Below, one piece after another: positions 6,802 through 13,131 of a stretch of DNA of 13,425 bases (position 1 is its first letter; the number at the start of each line of letters is the position of its first letter). This DNA is from an uncultured bacterium (GTDB lineage Bacteria > Bacillota > Clostridia > Oscillospirales > Oscillospiraceae): assembly GCA_949286295.1 (NCBI GenBank), contig CASECK010000069.1:1-13425 (forward strand), given 5' to 3'. Below the pieces are notes generated by a model. That model did not search any database. It saw only the letters and a program-made list of their open reading frames with translations, and was not told where the DNA came from. The position numbers and the translations under genes were made by a program.

Positions 6802-7161
6802 ATGGACTGGAAGCTAACCGACGACAGGCCCATCTGGCTGCAGCTCACCGAGCAGCTGACCCGGCGCATCATCACCGGAGGCTATCCGCCGGGCAGCAAG
6901 CTGCCCCCGGTGCGGGAGCTGGCGGCGCAGGCGGGGGTCAACCCCAACACCATGCAGCGGGCGCTGGCCCAGCTGGAGCAGGACGGCCTGGCCTTTGCCG
7001 ACCGGACCGCCGGGCGAATCGTCACCCAGGACACCGCCGTGCTGGACGCGGTGCGGACCGCCCAGGCCCAGGTCATCATCGAGCGCTACTACGAGGCCAT
7101 GGCCGAGCTGGGCTACACCCAAGCCCAGGCCAGGGCGCTGCTGAAGGAGGAAGGACAATGA
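6802..7161 (+). CDS. YtrA-subfamily GntR transcriptional repressor
   Basis: Short GntR regulator of 119 residues, the size of the YtrA subfamily: a winged helix (about 10-75) plus a short C-terminal dimerisation helix pair and no effector domain. Key segments are PIWLQLTEQL, GGYPPGSKLPPVRELAAQAGVNPNTMQRALAQLEQDGL (26-63), and an ERYYEAMAELGYTQAQA helix near the C-terminus. The ATG has GGAGGG upstream. The stop overlaps the ATPase start by 4 nt (ATGA), so the genes are translationally coupled. YtrA regulators normally repress their own ABC operon, often responding to cell-envelope-active antibiotics; the perfect inverted repeat at the promoter fits this. Confidence 0.93.
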   Translation: MDWKLTDDRPIWLQLTEQLTRRIITGGYPPGSKLPPVRELAAQAGVNPNTMQRALAQLEQDGLAFADRTAGRIVTQDTAVLDAVRTAQAQVIIERYYEAMAELGYTQAQARALLKEEGQ

Positions 7162-7883
7162 GCGAACAACTGATTATCTGTCAGGGCCTGAGCAAGGCCT
7201 ACGGCAGGAAGACCGCCCTGGACCAGATAGACTTGCAGGTGGGCCGGGGCCGAATCGTGGGCCTGCTGGGCCCCAACGGCAGCGGAAAGACCACCCTCAT
7301 CAAGCTGCTGTGCGGCCTGCTCCAGCCCACCGCCGGCCACCTGGAGGTGGACGGCCTGCCCATCGGGGTGGAGACCAAGAAGCGCATCAGTTATCTGCCC
7401 GACCGGATGTACTTTGCCAACTGGATGCGGGCCACCGACCTGTTCGACCTGTTCCGGGACTTCTACCGGGACTTTGACTATGACAAGGCCATGGCCATGT
7501 GCCGCAGCCTGGGGGTCGAGCCCCGGGACCGCATCCGCGCCATGTCCAAGGGCACCAAGGAGAAGGTCCAGCTGGTGCTGGTCATGGCCCGGCGGGCCCA
7601 GCTCTACCTGCTGGACGAGCCCATCGCCGGGGTGGACCCGGCGGCCCGGGACTTTATCCTGCAGACCATCCTGAGCAACTACAACGAGGAGGGCACCGTT
7701 CTCATCTCCACCCACCTCATCACCGACATCGAGAAGGTGTTGGACGAGGCCATCTTCCTGAAGGCTGGGAAGGTCGTGCTCCACAACACCATAGACAACA
7801 TCCGGGAGAACGAGGGCAAGAGCGTGGACGCTCTGTTCCGGGATATCTTCCGGGTCGCTCCCCTGGAAGGAGGCGAGGCGTAA
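7158..7883 (+). CDS. ABC transporter ATP-binding protein (YtrB-like)
   Basis: ATPase subunit of 241 residues for an ABC-2 type exporter. Walker A is GPNGSGKT (38-45), Walker B LYLLDEP with Glu154, and the H-loop His186 (ISTHL). The signature is the divergent MSKGTKEK (129-136) rather than LSGGQ, common in YtrB-type proteins. The Q-loop region reads ISYLPDRM (77-84), with no Gln at the expected place. The C-terminal tail (200-241) carries the usual extension of exporter ATPases. It is coupled to the upstream regulator (ATGA overlap) and to the downstream permease (TAATG overlap). Substrate unknown; detoxification or envelope stress is the likely role from context. Confidence 0.94.
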   Translation: MSEQLIICQGLSKAYGRKTALDQIDLQVGRGRIVGLLGPNGSGKTTLIKLLCGLLQPTAGHLEVDGLPIGVETKKRISYLPDRMYFANWMRATDLFDLFRDFYRDFDYDKAMAMCRSLGVEPRDRIRAMSKGTKEKVQLVLVMARRAQLYLLDEPIAGVDPAARDFILQTILSNYNEEGTVLISTHLITDIEKVLDEAIFLKAGKVVLHNTIDNIRENEGKSVDALFRDIFRVAPLEGGEA

Positions 7884-8647
7884 TGTTAGGAAAACTTCTG
7901 AAATACGATTTGCGCGCCATGTGGAAGCAGTTCCGGGTGATTTGGCCCACCGTGCTGGTGCTGGGCGCCATCAACCGCTTCACACTGGGGCTGGGCGGAG
8001 ACCACGCCGCCGGCGCGGTGAGCGCGTGGACCGCCGTCATCGCCGCGACCTTGTTCGGCGGCGTGTGCATCGCCGCGGTGGTGGGGTCCGTTCTGTTCGT
8101 CCTCTCCCGGTTCTACCGGGGACTGCTGGGGGACGAGGGCTATCTGATGCACACCCTGCCCGTGCCCACCTGGCAGCTGGTGCTCTCCAAGCTTCTGTGC
8201 TCCCTGATTGTCAGCGTGGTCAACACCGCGGTGGGCCTGCTGGCCTTCCTTCTGGTCGTCCCTCTGGACTGGAGCTGGGTCTTCTCCCTGTCCGTGTGGC
8301 AGGCGGTGCTCGGGGACATTCTCCATCGCCCGGACATCACCCTCTATCTGCTCGAGGGGCTGTGCCTCGGCCTGTGCACCCTGGCCATGTCCTTCTCCAT
8401 GATGTACCTGAGCATGGCCGCCGGTCACCTGTTTCACCGGGGCCGGGTCTTTCTCAGCGTGGTCTTCTTCCTGGCGCTGAACACCGTGGTCAACGTGGTG
8501 TTCACCCTGCTGGACCAGGCCGGGCTGTTCCTGGCCGCCAACTCCCACGGACAGCTGTGGGCGGCCACGTTGAGCACGGCCCTGCCCGCCGCCCTGATGT
8601 TCCTGGCCGCCAGCTGGATTTTGAAGAACAGGCTGAATTTGGAGTAA
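7883..8647 (+). CDS. ABC-2 type membrane permease
   Basis: Membrane partner of the preceding ATPase, 254 residues with about six transmembrane segments (near 20-40, 48-72, 106-130, 150-185, 197-215, 228-247). It begins MLGKLLKYDLRAMWKQF, a basic amphipathic start typical of ABC-2 permeases, and has the cytoplasmic loop RFYRGLLGDEGYLMHTLPVPTWQLVLSKLL (77-106), characteristic of the family. The start codon overlaps the ATPase stop by one base. The long upstream in-frame extension is a shadow of the ATPase gene. Confidence 0.9.
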   Translation: MLGKLLKYDLRAMWKQFRVIWPTVLVLGAINRFTLGLGGDHAAGAVSAWTAVIAATLFGGVCIAAVVGSVLFVLSRFYRGLLGDEGYLMHTLPVPTWQLVLSKLLCSLIVSVVNTAVGLLAFLLVVPLDWSWVFSLSVWQAVLGDILHRPDITLYLLEGLCLGLCTLAMSFSMMYLSMAAGHLFHRGRVFLSVVFFLALNTVVNVVFTLLDQAGLFLAANSHGQLWAATLSTALPAALMFLAASWILKNRLNLE

Positions 8648-8680
8648 CGCCGCCCACGGCGTGGAAAGGAGCGATGGGAG

Positions 8681-8938
8681 ATGGCCTCCTGGGGCCTGCT
8701 GGCCGCCGCCTTCGCGGCGGTTCTCCTCCAGGCCTGGGCGCGGAACAAGGGCGCGCCCGACTGGTACATGGGCTGCATCGTCCCTCTGCTGTACGGGGCG
8801 GCGGTGACCTGGATGTTTGTGGGCAGGGACTTTATGCTCTGTCTCCAAATCATCCTCTTTGGGGCCGCCCTCCCCATCTCCCTGCTGGTCTCCTCCTGGC
8901 TGCGCGGCCGGGAGCGGAAGAGGCGGGAGGAGGAATAG
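8681..8938 (+). CDS. Small membrane protein, last gene of the ytrA-type operon
   Basis: Protein of 85 residues with three hydrophobic segments (about 3-18, 30-48, 51-73) and a highly charged cytoplasmic tail ending RGRERKRREEE. AAAGGAG lies 9 nt before the ATG; the gap after the permease is 33 nt, so it belongs to the same transcript. I do not recognise the family. It may be an accessory subunit of the exporter, which is inference from position only. Confidence 0.75.
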   Translation: MASWGLLAAAFAAVLLQAWARNKGAPDWYMGCIVPLLYGAAVTWMFVGRDFMLCLQIILFGAALPISLLVSSWLRGRERKRREEE

Positions 8939-8962
8939 CCCCCCTGTCCGGCAGAGTTTTGG

Positions 8963-9003
8963 AAAAAAAGCGGGTCCCGGAGCAAAACTGCTCCGGGACC
9001 CGC
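8963..9003 (-). terminator. Terminator of the met operon
   Basis: A 14-bp perfect stem, GCGGGTCCCGGAGC (8970-8983) with its complement (8990-9003), loop 6 nt. Seven T follow on the minus strand (A-run 8963-8969), 25 nt beyond the metI stop. The plus strand has no T-tract after the stem, so termination of the converging ABC operon here is probably weaker. Confidence 0.92.
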
Positions 9004-9027
9004 CTATGATTCATCCGGCGTGCGCGC

Positions 9028-9732
9028 TTACTGCCGCAGGCGCTTGTCTAGCTTCCGGGCCAGGTAGGTGCCCAGGGACTGGAGCACCTGCACGATGACA
9101 ATCAGGCAGACGACGGCCAGCAGCATCACCAGGTAGCGGTAGCGGTAGTAGCCGTAGTTGATGGCAATCTTGCCCAGCCCGCCGCCGCCGATGATGCCGC
9201 TCATGGCGGTGTAGCCCAGGATGGTGGTCACGGCGATGGTGGCGTTGGAGACCAGGGAGGGCACCGCCTCGGGCAGCATCACCTTCAGCACCGTCTGCAT
9301 GGGGGAGGCCCCCATGCTCCGGGCCATCTCCAGGATGTTGGGGTCCAGCTCCCGCAGGCTGCTCTCCACCAGCCGGGCGGCAAAGGGGAAGGCGGCGATG
9401 GTCAGCGGGACGATGGAGGCCACCGTGCCCACCGAGGTGCCCACAATGGCCCGCGTCAGGGGAATGACCAAAATCATCAAAATCAGAAAGGGCACGGAGC
9501 GCAGCAGGTTGATGACCACGTTGAGCGTCTTCATCCACCAGGCGGGCAGGGGGAACAGCCCGCCCCGCTGGCCGGTCACCAGCACAATGCCCAGCACCAG
9601 GCCGATGGCCCCGGCCAGGGCGGTGGCGGCCAGGGTGACATAGATGGTCTCCCAGGTGGCCAGCAGGAATTGGGAGCGGACGATGTCCAGCGCCTCCCCA
9701 ACCGTCTCGGGGGAGAGAATCTTATCCAGCAT
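9028..9732 (-). CDS. metI: Methionine ABC transporter permease MetI
   Basis: Permease of the methionine importer, 234 residues, close to the usual length of about 217-230. It has five or so transmembrane segments, and the cytoplasmic EAA-type loop EMARSMGASPMQTVLKVMLPEAVPSL at about 135-160 that docks onto MetN. The conserved NLLRSVPFLILM segment (near 75-86) and GYTAMSGIIGGGGLGKIAINYGY (near 173-195) are MetI hallmarks. The ATG overlaps the end of metN by 11 nt and has GGAGGTG upstream within metN, indicating coupled translation. Last gene of metQ-metN-metI, followed by a strong terminator. Confidence 0.96.
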   Translation of the reverse strand: MLDKILSPETVGEALDIVRSQFLLATWETIYVTLAATALAGAIGLVLGIVLVTGQRGGLFPLPAWWMKTLNVVINLLRSVPFLILMILVIPLTRAIVGTSVGTVASIVPLTIAAFPFAARLVESSLRELDPNILEMARSMGASPMQTVLKVMLPEAVPSLVSNATIAVTTILGYTAMSGIIGGGGLGKIAINYGYYRYRYLVMLLAVVCLIVIVQVLQSLGTYLARKLDKRLRQ

Positions 9733-10738
9733 ACGCTTCCACCTCCTGCACCGTCACGTCCGCCGTCCGGGTGAGATATTCCCGGGCCCGGCCCACCGTG
9801 ATGTTGTCCCCCTCCACGCTCAGCAGCATGGAGCCGTACGCCCGCCCGGCGATGCTCCGGGTGGAGGCGTAGGCGATGTTGGCCTCGATACCGGCCTCGG
9901 TGGCCATGCGGGCAATCAGCGGGGTGCCGGCGGCGTCCGCCCCGTTGAAGACGATGCGCAGCAGCCGGGCCCCGGCGGGCAGGCAGCGCAGGTTGTCCAG
10001 GCTGCCCTCGGGGAACACCAGGCGCCGGGCCGCGTCAGACCGGGGGCTGGAGAACACGCTGGCCACCTCCCCCTGCTCCACCACCCGCCCGTGCTCCAAA
10101 ATGGCCACATGGCGGCACACCGACTCCACCACGCTCATCTGGTGGGTGATGATGACGACGGTGATGCCCATCGTCCGGTTGATGTCCCGAATCAGCTCCA
10201 GAATGGAGTGGGTGGTGCTGGGGTCCAGGGCGCTGGTGGCCTCGTCGCACAGCAGGACCTTTGGCTGGGTGGCCAGGGCCCGGGCGATGGCCACCCGCTG
10301 CTGCTGGCCGCCGGACAGCTGGGCGGGATAGGCCTGCGCCTTGTCCCCCAGGCCCACGGTCTCCAGCAGCTCCATGGCCCGCTGCCTGGCCTGCTGCTTC
10401 TTCACGCCGGCCAGCTCCAGGGGGAAACACACATTTTTCAAACAGGTCTTCTGCATCAGCAGGTTGAAGCCCTGAAAAATCATGGTGACGCTGCGCCGGA
10501 GCCGGCACAGCTCCCCCTCGCTCAGGGTGGACAGGTCCACCCCGTCTATCAGCACGCTGCCCGAGGTGGGCCGCTCCAGCAGGTTGATGCACCGCACCAG
10601 GGTGCTCTTGCCGGCGCCGCTCATGCCGATGATGCCGTACACATCCCCGTCCGGGATGGTGAGGGACACGTTCCGCAGGGCCTCCACGCTGCCGTCGGCC
10701 AGAGAGAAGGTCTTGGACAGGTCGCGCAGCTCAATCAT
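9722..10738 (-). CDS. metN: Methionine ABC transporter ATP-binding protein MetN
   Basis: ATPase of the methionine importer, 338 residues. Walker A GMSGAGKS (38-45), Q-loop Gln89 (MIFQGFNLL), signature LSGGQQQR (141-148), Walker B with DEATSALD (165-172) and switch His199 are all intact. Residues about 255-338 form the NIL regulatory domain (RIVFNGADAAGTPLIARMATEAGIEANI...), which in characterised MetN proteins binds methionine and shuts transport down when the cell is replete. ATG 10738 has AAGGGGTG upstream and lies 7 nt after the metQ stop. The complete NIL domain means feedback inhibition is probably kept alongside transcriptional control. Confidence 0.97.
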   Translation of the reverse strand: MIELRDLSKTFSLADGSVEALRNVSLTIPDGDVYGIIGMSGAGKSTLVRCINLLERPTSGSVLIDGVDLSTLSEGELCRLRRSVTMIFQGFNLLMQKTCLKNVCFPLELAGVKKQQARQRAMELLETVGLGDKAQAYPAQLSGGQQQRVAIARALATQPKVLLCDEATSALDPSTTHSILELIRDINRTMGITVVIITHQMSVVESVCRHVAILEHGRVVEQGEVASVFSSPRSDAARRLVFPEGSLDNLRCLPAGARLLRIVFNGADAAGTPLIARMATEAGIEANIAYASTRSIAGRAYGSMLLSVEGDNITVGRAREYLTRTADVTVQEVEAYAG

Positions 10739-10745
10739 GTCAAAT

Positions 10746-11597
10746 TCACCCCTTCAGGGCGTCCAGGGTGGACTGCTTCCCGCCATAGAGGCCCATGGGC
10801 TCCACATGGATGGCGGCCACGGAGACCAGATGGGTACCGTTCTCGGCGTTGAAATCCTCCAGATAGGGCAGGTGCTGGAAGTAGTTGGCCAGCAGGGTGC
10901 CGTCCTCCACCACGGTGTTGGGCACCACATAGTCGCTGAACTCCTGGATGTCCAGGGTGATGTCCCGCTGGGCCAGAATGTCCTTGGCCACGGCCAGAAT
11001 CTCCGCGTGGGGGGTGGGAGAGGCGGCCACGGAGATGGTCTGCCCGGCCAGGGCGGCGTAGTCCAGGGTAGCGTCGTAGCCGTCGGTGGGGGCGTCCACC
11101 ACGGAGACCACCGAGCCGCCGTACTGCTGGGCGATGTAGTCGGCCACCTGCTGGCTGGACAGGGCGGCCACCAGGGCCTTCACCAGGCCGTTGTCCTCAT
11201 TGCCCTGCTTCACCGCCAGGATGTTGGAGTAGGCGGAGGAGGACCCCTCTAAGGTCAGCGCGTCGGTCATGGGGTCCAGGCCGGCGGCGATGGCGTAATT
11301 GGAGTTAATGACCGCATAGTCCACATCGGAGAGCACATTGGGCAGCTGGGCGGCCTCTACCTCGTTAAACTGCAGGTTCATGGGGTTTTCCTCGATATCC
11401 AGGATGGTGGCGGTGATGCCCGCCCCCTCCTTCAGGGTGATATACCCCTGGTCCTGGAGCAGCAGCAGGGCCCGGGCCTCGTTGGTGGTGTCGTTGGGCA
11501 CAGCGACGGTGGGGCCCTCCTCCCCGCCGCCGCAGGCGGACAGCAGGGACAGGGAGAGCGCGGCGGCCAGCAGGGTGGCAAACAGTTTTTTCTTCAT
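10746..11597 (-). CDS. metQ: Circularly permuted methionine-binding lipoprotein MetQ
   Basis: Substrate-binding lipoprotein of the methionine importer, 283 residues from ATG 11597 (chosen because AAAGGATG is 6-8 nt upstream; ATG 11606 has no room for a ribosome site). Signal peptide and lipobox LLSAC end at Cys22. The order of the rest is rotated relative to ordinary MetQ. Residues 30-167 match the normal C-terminal half (TVAVPNDTTNEARALLLL, EAAQLPNVLSDVDYAVINSNYA, then the final helix QQVADYIAQQYGG). A linker of about 20 residues follows (168-187). Residues 188-283 match the normal N-terminal half (ISVAASPTPHAEIL, FSDYVVPN, NYFQHLPYLEDFN, AAIHVEPMGLY, STLDALKG). Motifs known to contact ligand (DYV.PN, NYFQH, the NEARAL arginine, the INSNY asparagine) are all present. 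The frame is intact, so it is likely functional. Confidence 0.93.
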   Translation of the reverse strand: MKKKLFATLLAAALSLSLLSACGGGEEGPTVAVPNDTTNEARALLLLQDQGYITLKEGAGITATILDIEENPMNLQFNEVEAAQLPNVLSDVDYAVINSNYAIAAGLDPMTDALTLEGSSSAYSNILAVKQGNEDNGLVKALVAALSSQQVADYIAQQYGGSVVSVVDAPTDGYDATLDYAALAGQTISVAASPTPHAEILAVAKDILAQRDITLDIQEFSDYVVPNTVVEDGTLLANYFQHLPYLEDFNAENGTHLVSVAAIHVEPMGLYGGKQSTLDALKG

Positions 11598-11631
11598 GGG
11601 GAACATCCTTTCTTTTTCCTGATTTTTTCAT

Positions 11632-11727
11632 CTATATTCCGGTCCCGGCGCGTTCAGACGCCGCGGCGCGGCGCATTCGCCCGAACCGGAAATTTGCCCG
11701 CAAAAGCCGGAGAAAGCGTATGGTCAT
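11632..11727 (-). CDS. Possible small arginine-rich leader ORF
   Basis: A 31-codon frame beginning MTIRFLRLLRANFRFGRMRR, with 8 Arg, and ending 34 nt before metQ. GAGGAG lies 10 nt upstream of the ATG. It starts downstream of the attenuator terminator and runs through the long hairpin at 11639-11689, so translation would open that hairpin. There is no homology evidence; composition may simply reflect GC-rich noncoding DNA. Confidence 0.2.
   Translation of the reverse strand: MTIRFLRLLRANFRFGRMRRAAASERAGTGI
11639..11689 (-). other. Long GC-rich hairpin in the met leader, before metQ
   Basis: CCGGTTCGGGCG (11689-11678) pairs with CGCCGGGACCGG (11650-11639) at 11 of 12 positions including a G-T pair; a second CG-rich stem can form inside. 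No T-tract follows (AATATAG), so it is not a terminator. It may be an mRNA-stability or processing element ahead of the lipoprotein gene. Confidence 0.5.
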
Positions 11728-11748
11728 CTCTCCATCTCTCCTCTGCCA

Positions 11749-11782
11749 TAAAAATAACCGGGAGCTCCCGCGGAGCGCCCGG
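11749..11782 (-). terminator. Attenuator terminator in the met operon leader
   Basis: On the minus strand CCGGG-C-GCTCC (11782-11772), loop GCG, then GGAGC-T-CCCGG, followed by TTATTTTTA: ten pairs with one internal mismatch. It lies 24 nt past the Met-rich leader peptide stop and about 150 nt before metQ, so it would stop transcription before the operon unless prevented. CCGGTTTGC (11870-11862) in the leader peptide can pair with GCAGCCGG (11786-11779), which overlaps the terminator's 5' arm, giving a candidate antiterminator. CAGGCC/GGCCTG flank the peptide's stop codon and can form a pause-type hairpin. Confidence 0.8.
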
Positions 11783-11806
11783 CTGCTTGTGAACGGAGAC
11801 AGGCCC

Positions 11807-11935
11807 TTAGGCGGCCTGAAGTCCAGACAGACACAGGGGGGTCCCGACGGAGCAAGGCGCGGCAAACCGGATGCACATCCCCATCATGGGCATCTGCATC
11901 ATGGTCATCATCATCATGACGGCGGCGCGCTTCAT
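11807..11935 (-). CDS. Methionine-rich leader peptide of the met operon
   Basis: A 42-residue ORF beginning MKRAAVMMMMTMMQMPMMGM: 11 of the first 20 residues are Met, including a run of four. Cys follows at 21, 28 and 35. The ribosome site GGGAGGG is 6 nt before the ATG, and the ORF lies about 40 nt from the predicted start of a consensus promoter. An intrinsic terminator lies 24 nt after its stop, and the operon behind it imports methionine. This is the layout of ribosome-mediated attenuation: with Met-tRNA scarce, the ribosome stalls on the Met codons and the downstream RNA refolds to avoid the terminator. I see no S-box or T-box motif in the leader. The mechanism is inferred; the peptide and its setting are seen directly. 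Confidence 0.82.
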   Translation of the reverse strand: MKRAAVMMMMTMMQMPMMGMCIRFAAPCSVGTPLCLSGLQAA

Positions 11936-11983
11936 GCCGGTCCCTCCTTCCCTTACGCTTTATCCAAATGATGGATTGCGTTA

Positions 11984-12012
11984 TTTATAGCACAGTTTTG
12001 CCCCCCTGTCAA
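11984..12012 (-). promoter_or_regulatory. Promoter of the met leader and metQNI operon
   Basis: Minus-strand TTGACA (12012-12007), 17 bp, TATAAA (11989-11984), nearly full consensus. The start near 11977 gives a leader of about 380 nt before metQ; its 5' end ATCCA...TGGAT can form a small hairpin. A strong, apparently unregulated promoter fits control by attenuation. Confidence 0.88.
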
Positions 12013-12065
12013 CAGAAAATTTCCCCGCCGGCGGGCGCGCGCCCCGCCAAGGGCGCGTTTGCCGG

Positions 12066-12094
12066 TTTACATCCCGCCCCGGCTGTGGTACAAT
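12066..12094 (+). promoter_or_regulatory. Promoter of the yfbR-ACT operon
   Basis: TTTACA (12066-12071), 17 bp, TACAAT (12089-12094), with a predicted start near 12101 and a leader of about 35 nt to the GTG start. Confidence 0.75.
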
Positions 12095-12135
12095 CATGTG
12101 CATCCCAATCCCATCGCAAAAAGGAGGCCGGAGCG

Positions 12136-12714
12136 GTGGCCCACAACTTTTTTCCCATGATCGCCCGGATGCGGTACATCAACCGCTGGGGCCTGATGCG
12201 CAACACCCAGCCGGAGAACATTCAGGAGCACTCCCACCAGGTGGCCGTGCTGGCCCACGCCCTGGCCGTCATCGACCAGCGCTACTTCGGCGGGCGGGTG
12301 GACCCGGGGGCGGCGGCGGTGGCGGCGCTGTACCATGACGCCAGCGAGATTCTCACCGGAGATATGCCCACCCCCATCAAGTATGACAACCCGGATATCC
12401 AGTCGGCCTATCAGGCGGTGGAGAGCGTGGCCGGGCGCAAGCTGCTGTCCATGCTTCCGGAGGACCTGCGGGCGGACTATGAGCCCGTCCTCACCATCCC
12501 CGACCCGGAGGTGCGCGCCCTGGTGAAGGCGGCGGACAAGCTGTCGGCCTACCTGAAGTGCGTGGAGGAGCTCAAGGCCGGCAACAGCGAATTCCGGAAG
12601 GCCAAGGAGCAGACCTGGGCCGCCCTGTGTGAAAACCAGACCCCCGCCCTGGGCTACTTTATGAAGCACTTTCTGGACGGGTTTGAACTTACGCTGGACG
12701 AGCTGCAGCAGTAA
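12136..12714 (+). CDS. yfbR: YfbR-family HD-domain 5'-deoxynucleotidase
   Basis: HD-domain phosphohydrolase of 192 residues resembling E. coli YfbR along its whole length. YfbR removes the 5' phosphate from deoxyribonucleoside monophosphates with a divalent metal. The metal site is intact: His32 (EHSHQV), His67-Asp68 (YHDASE), and Asp134 (KAADKL). Glu71 and the INRW segment (15-18, substrate contacts in YfbR) are also present. The GTG at 12136 is chosen because GGAGG is 8 nt upstream and the protein then begins like YfbR; the frame is open further upstream but that part overlaps the promoter. It is followed after 36 nt by the ACT-domain gene. Confidence 0.92.
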   Translation: MAHNFFPMIARMRYINRWGLMRNTQPENIQEHSHQVAVLAHALAVIDQRYFGGRVDPGAAAVAALYHDASEILTGDMPTPIKYDNPDIQSAYQAVESVAGRKLLSMLPEDLRADYEPVLTIPDPEVRALVKAADKLSAYLKCVEELKAGNSEFRKAKEQTWAALCENQTPALGYFMKHFLDGFELTLDELQQ

Positions 12715-12750
12715 GCCCGCCCGCGCCATATCAGAAAGGAAGGTTACGCC

Positions 12751-13020
12751 ATGAAAGCCATCGTCACCGTCATTGGGAAGGACCGGGTGGGCATCACCGC
12801 CTGCGTCTGCGCCCTGCTGGCCCAGCACAACATCAACATCCTGGACATCACCCAGACCGTTCTGCAGGAGTATTTCACCATGGTCATGCTGGTGGATACC
12901 ACCGCCTGCCAGGCCTCCATCGGCGAGATGGCCGACCTTCTGGAGCGGGCCGGCAAGGAGCAGGGGCTGTCCATCCGCATCCAGCGGGAGGACATTTTCA
13001 ACGCCATGCACCGAATCTAA
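12751..13020 (+). CDS. ACT-domain protein, UPF0237 family
   Basis: Single ACT domain of 89 residues (beta-alpha-beta-beta-alpha-beta), beginning MKAIVTVIGKDRVGITACVCALLAQ, with NINILDITQTVLQEYFTMVMLVD at 28-50. It matches UPF0237, a small family related to the N-terminal ACT domain of GcvR. ACT domains usually bind amino acids; the ligand here is unknown. AAGGAAGG precedes the ATG. The downstream UPF0210/DUF711 gene is its usual companion in Firmicutes, which supports the call. Confidence 0.92.
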   Translation: MKAIVTVIGKDRVGITACVCALLAQHNINILDITQTVLQEYFTMVMLVDTTACQASIGEMADLLERAGKEQGLSIRIQREDIFNAMHRI

Positions 13021-13046
13021 ATAGAAGCGCGCAGGCGGGCGAAGCA

Positions 13047-13131
13047 GCGCGGATGGACCGGAGGGAGGGACGCAAACCAGGGAGGGCCGAAGGCCCGAGC
13101 GTTTGTGTCCCGAGCCCCAGGGAAGCCGCGC
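13047..13131 (+). other. Structured intergenic RNA segment between ACT and UPF0210 genes
   Basis: Within the 157-nt gap three nested stems can form: GCGCGG (13047-13052) with CCGCGC (13126-13131); GGGACGCAAAC (13067-13077) with GTTTGTGTCCC (13101-13111), 11 pairs including one G-T; and GGGCC-GAA-GGCCC (13084-13096). No T-tract follows, so it is not a terminator. I recognise no known riboswitch. It could be a repeated extragenic element or a processing/regulatory RNA. Confidence 0.5.

Noticed and set aside
11720..11971. Plus-strand frame with a His-rich stretch (HPHHGHLHHGHHHH) opposite the Met leader
   Set aside because: It is the complement of the Met codon run. There is no plus-strand promoter or ribosome site suited to it, no histidine operon downstream, and the minus-strand reading has promoter, ribosome site, terminator and a methionine operon.
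11607..11977. SAM (S-box) riboswitch or Met T-box in the met leader
   Set aside because: I looked for the S-box core and the T-box AGGGTGGNACCGCG motif and found neither; only the leader peptide and hairpins are present. A covariance-model scan would settle it.
11968..12135. Upstream in-frame extension of the yfbR gene from 11968
   Set aside because: It overlaps the met and yfbR promoters and has no YfbR similarity; GTG 12136 has GGAGG and gives a YfbR-like N-terminus.
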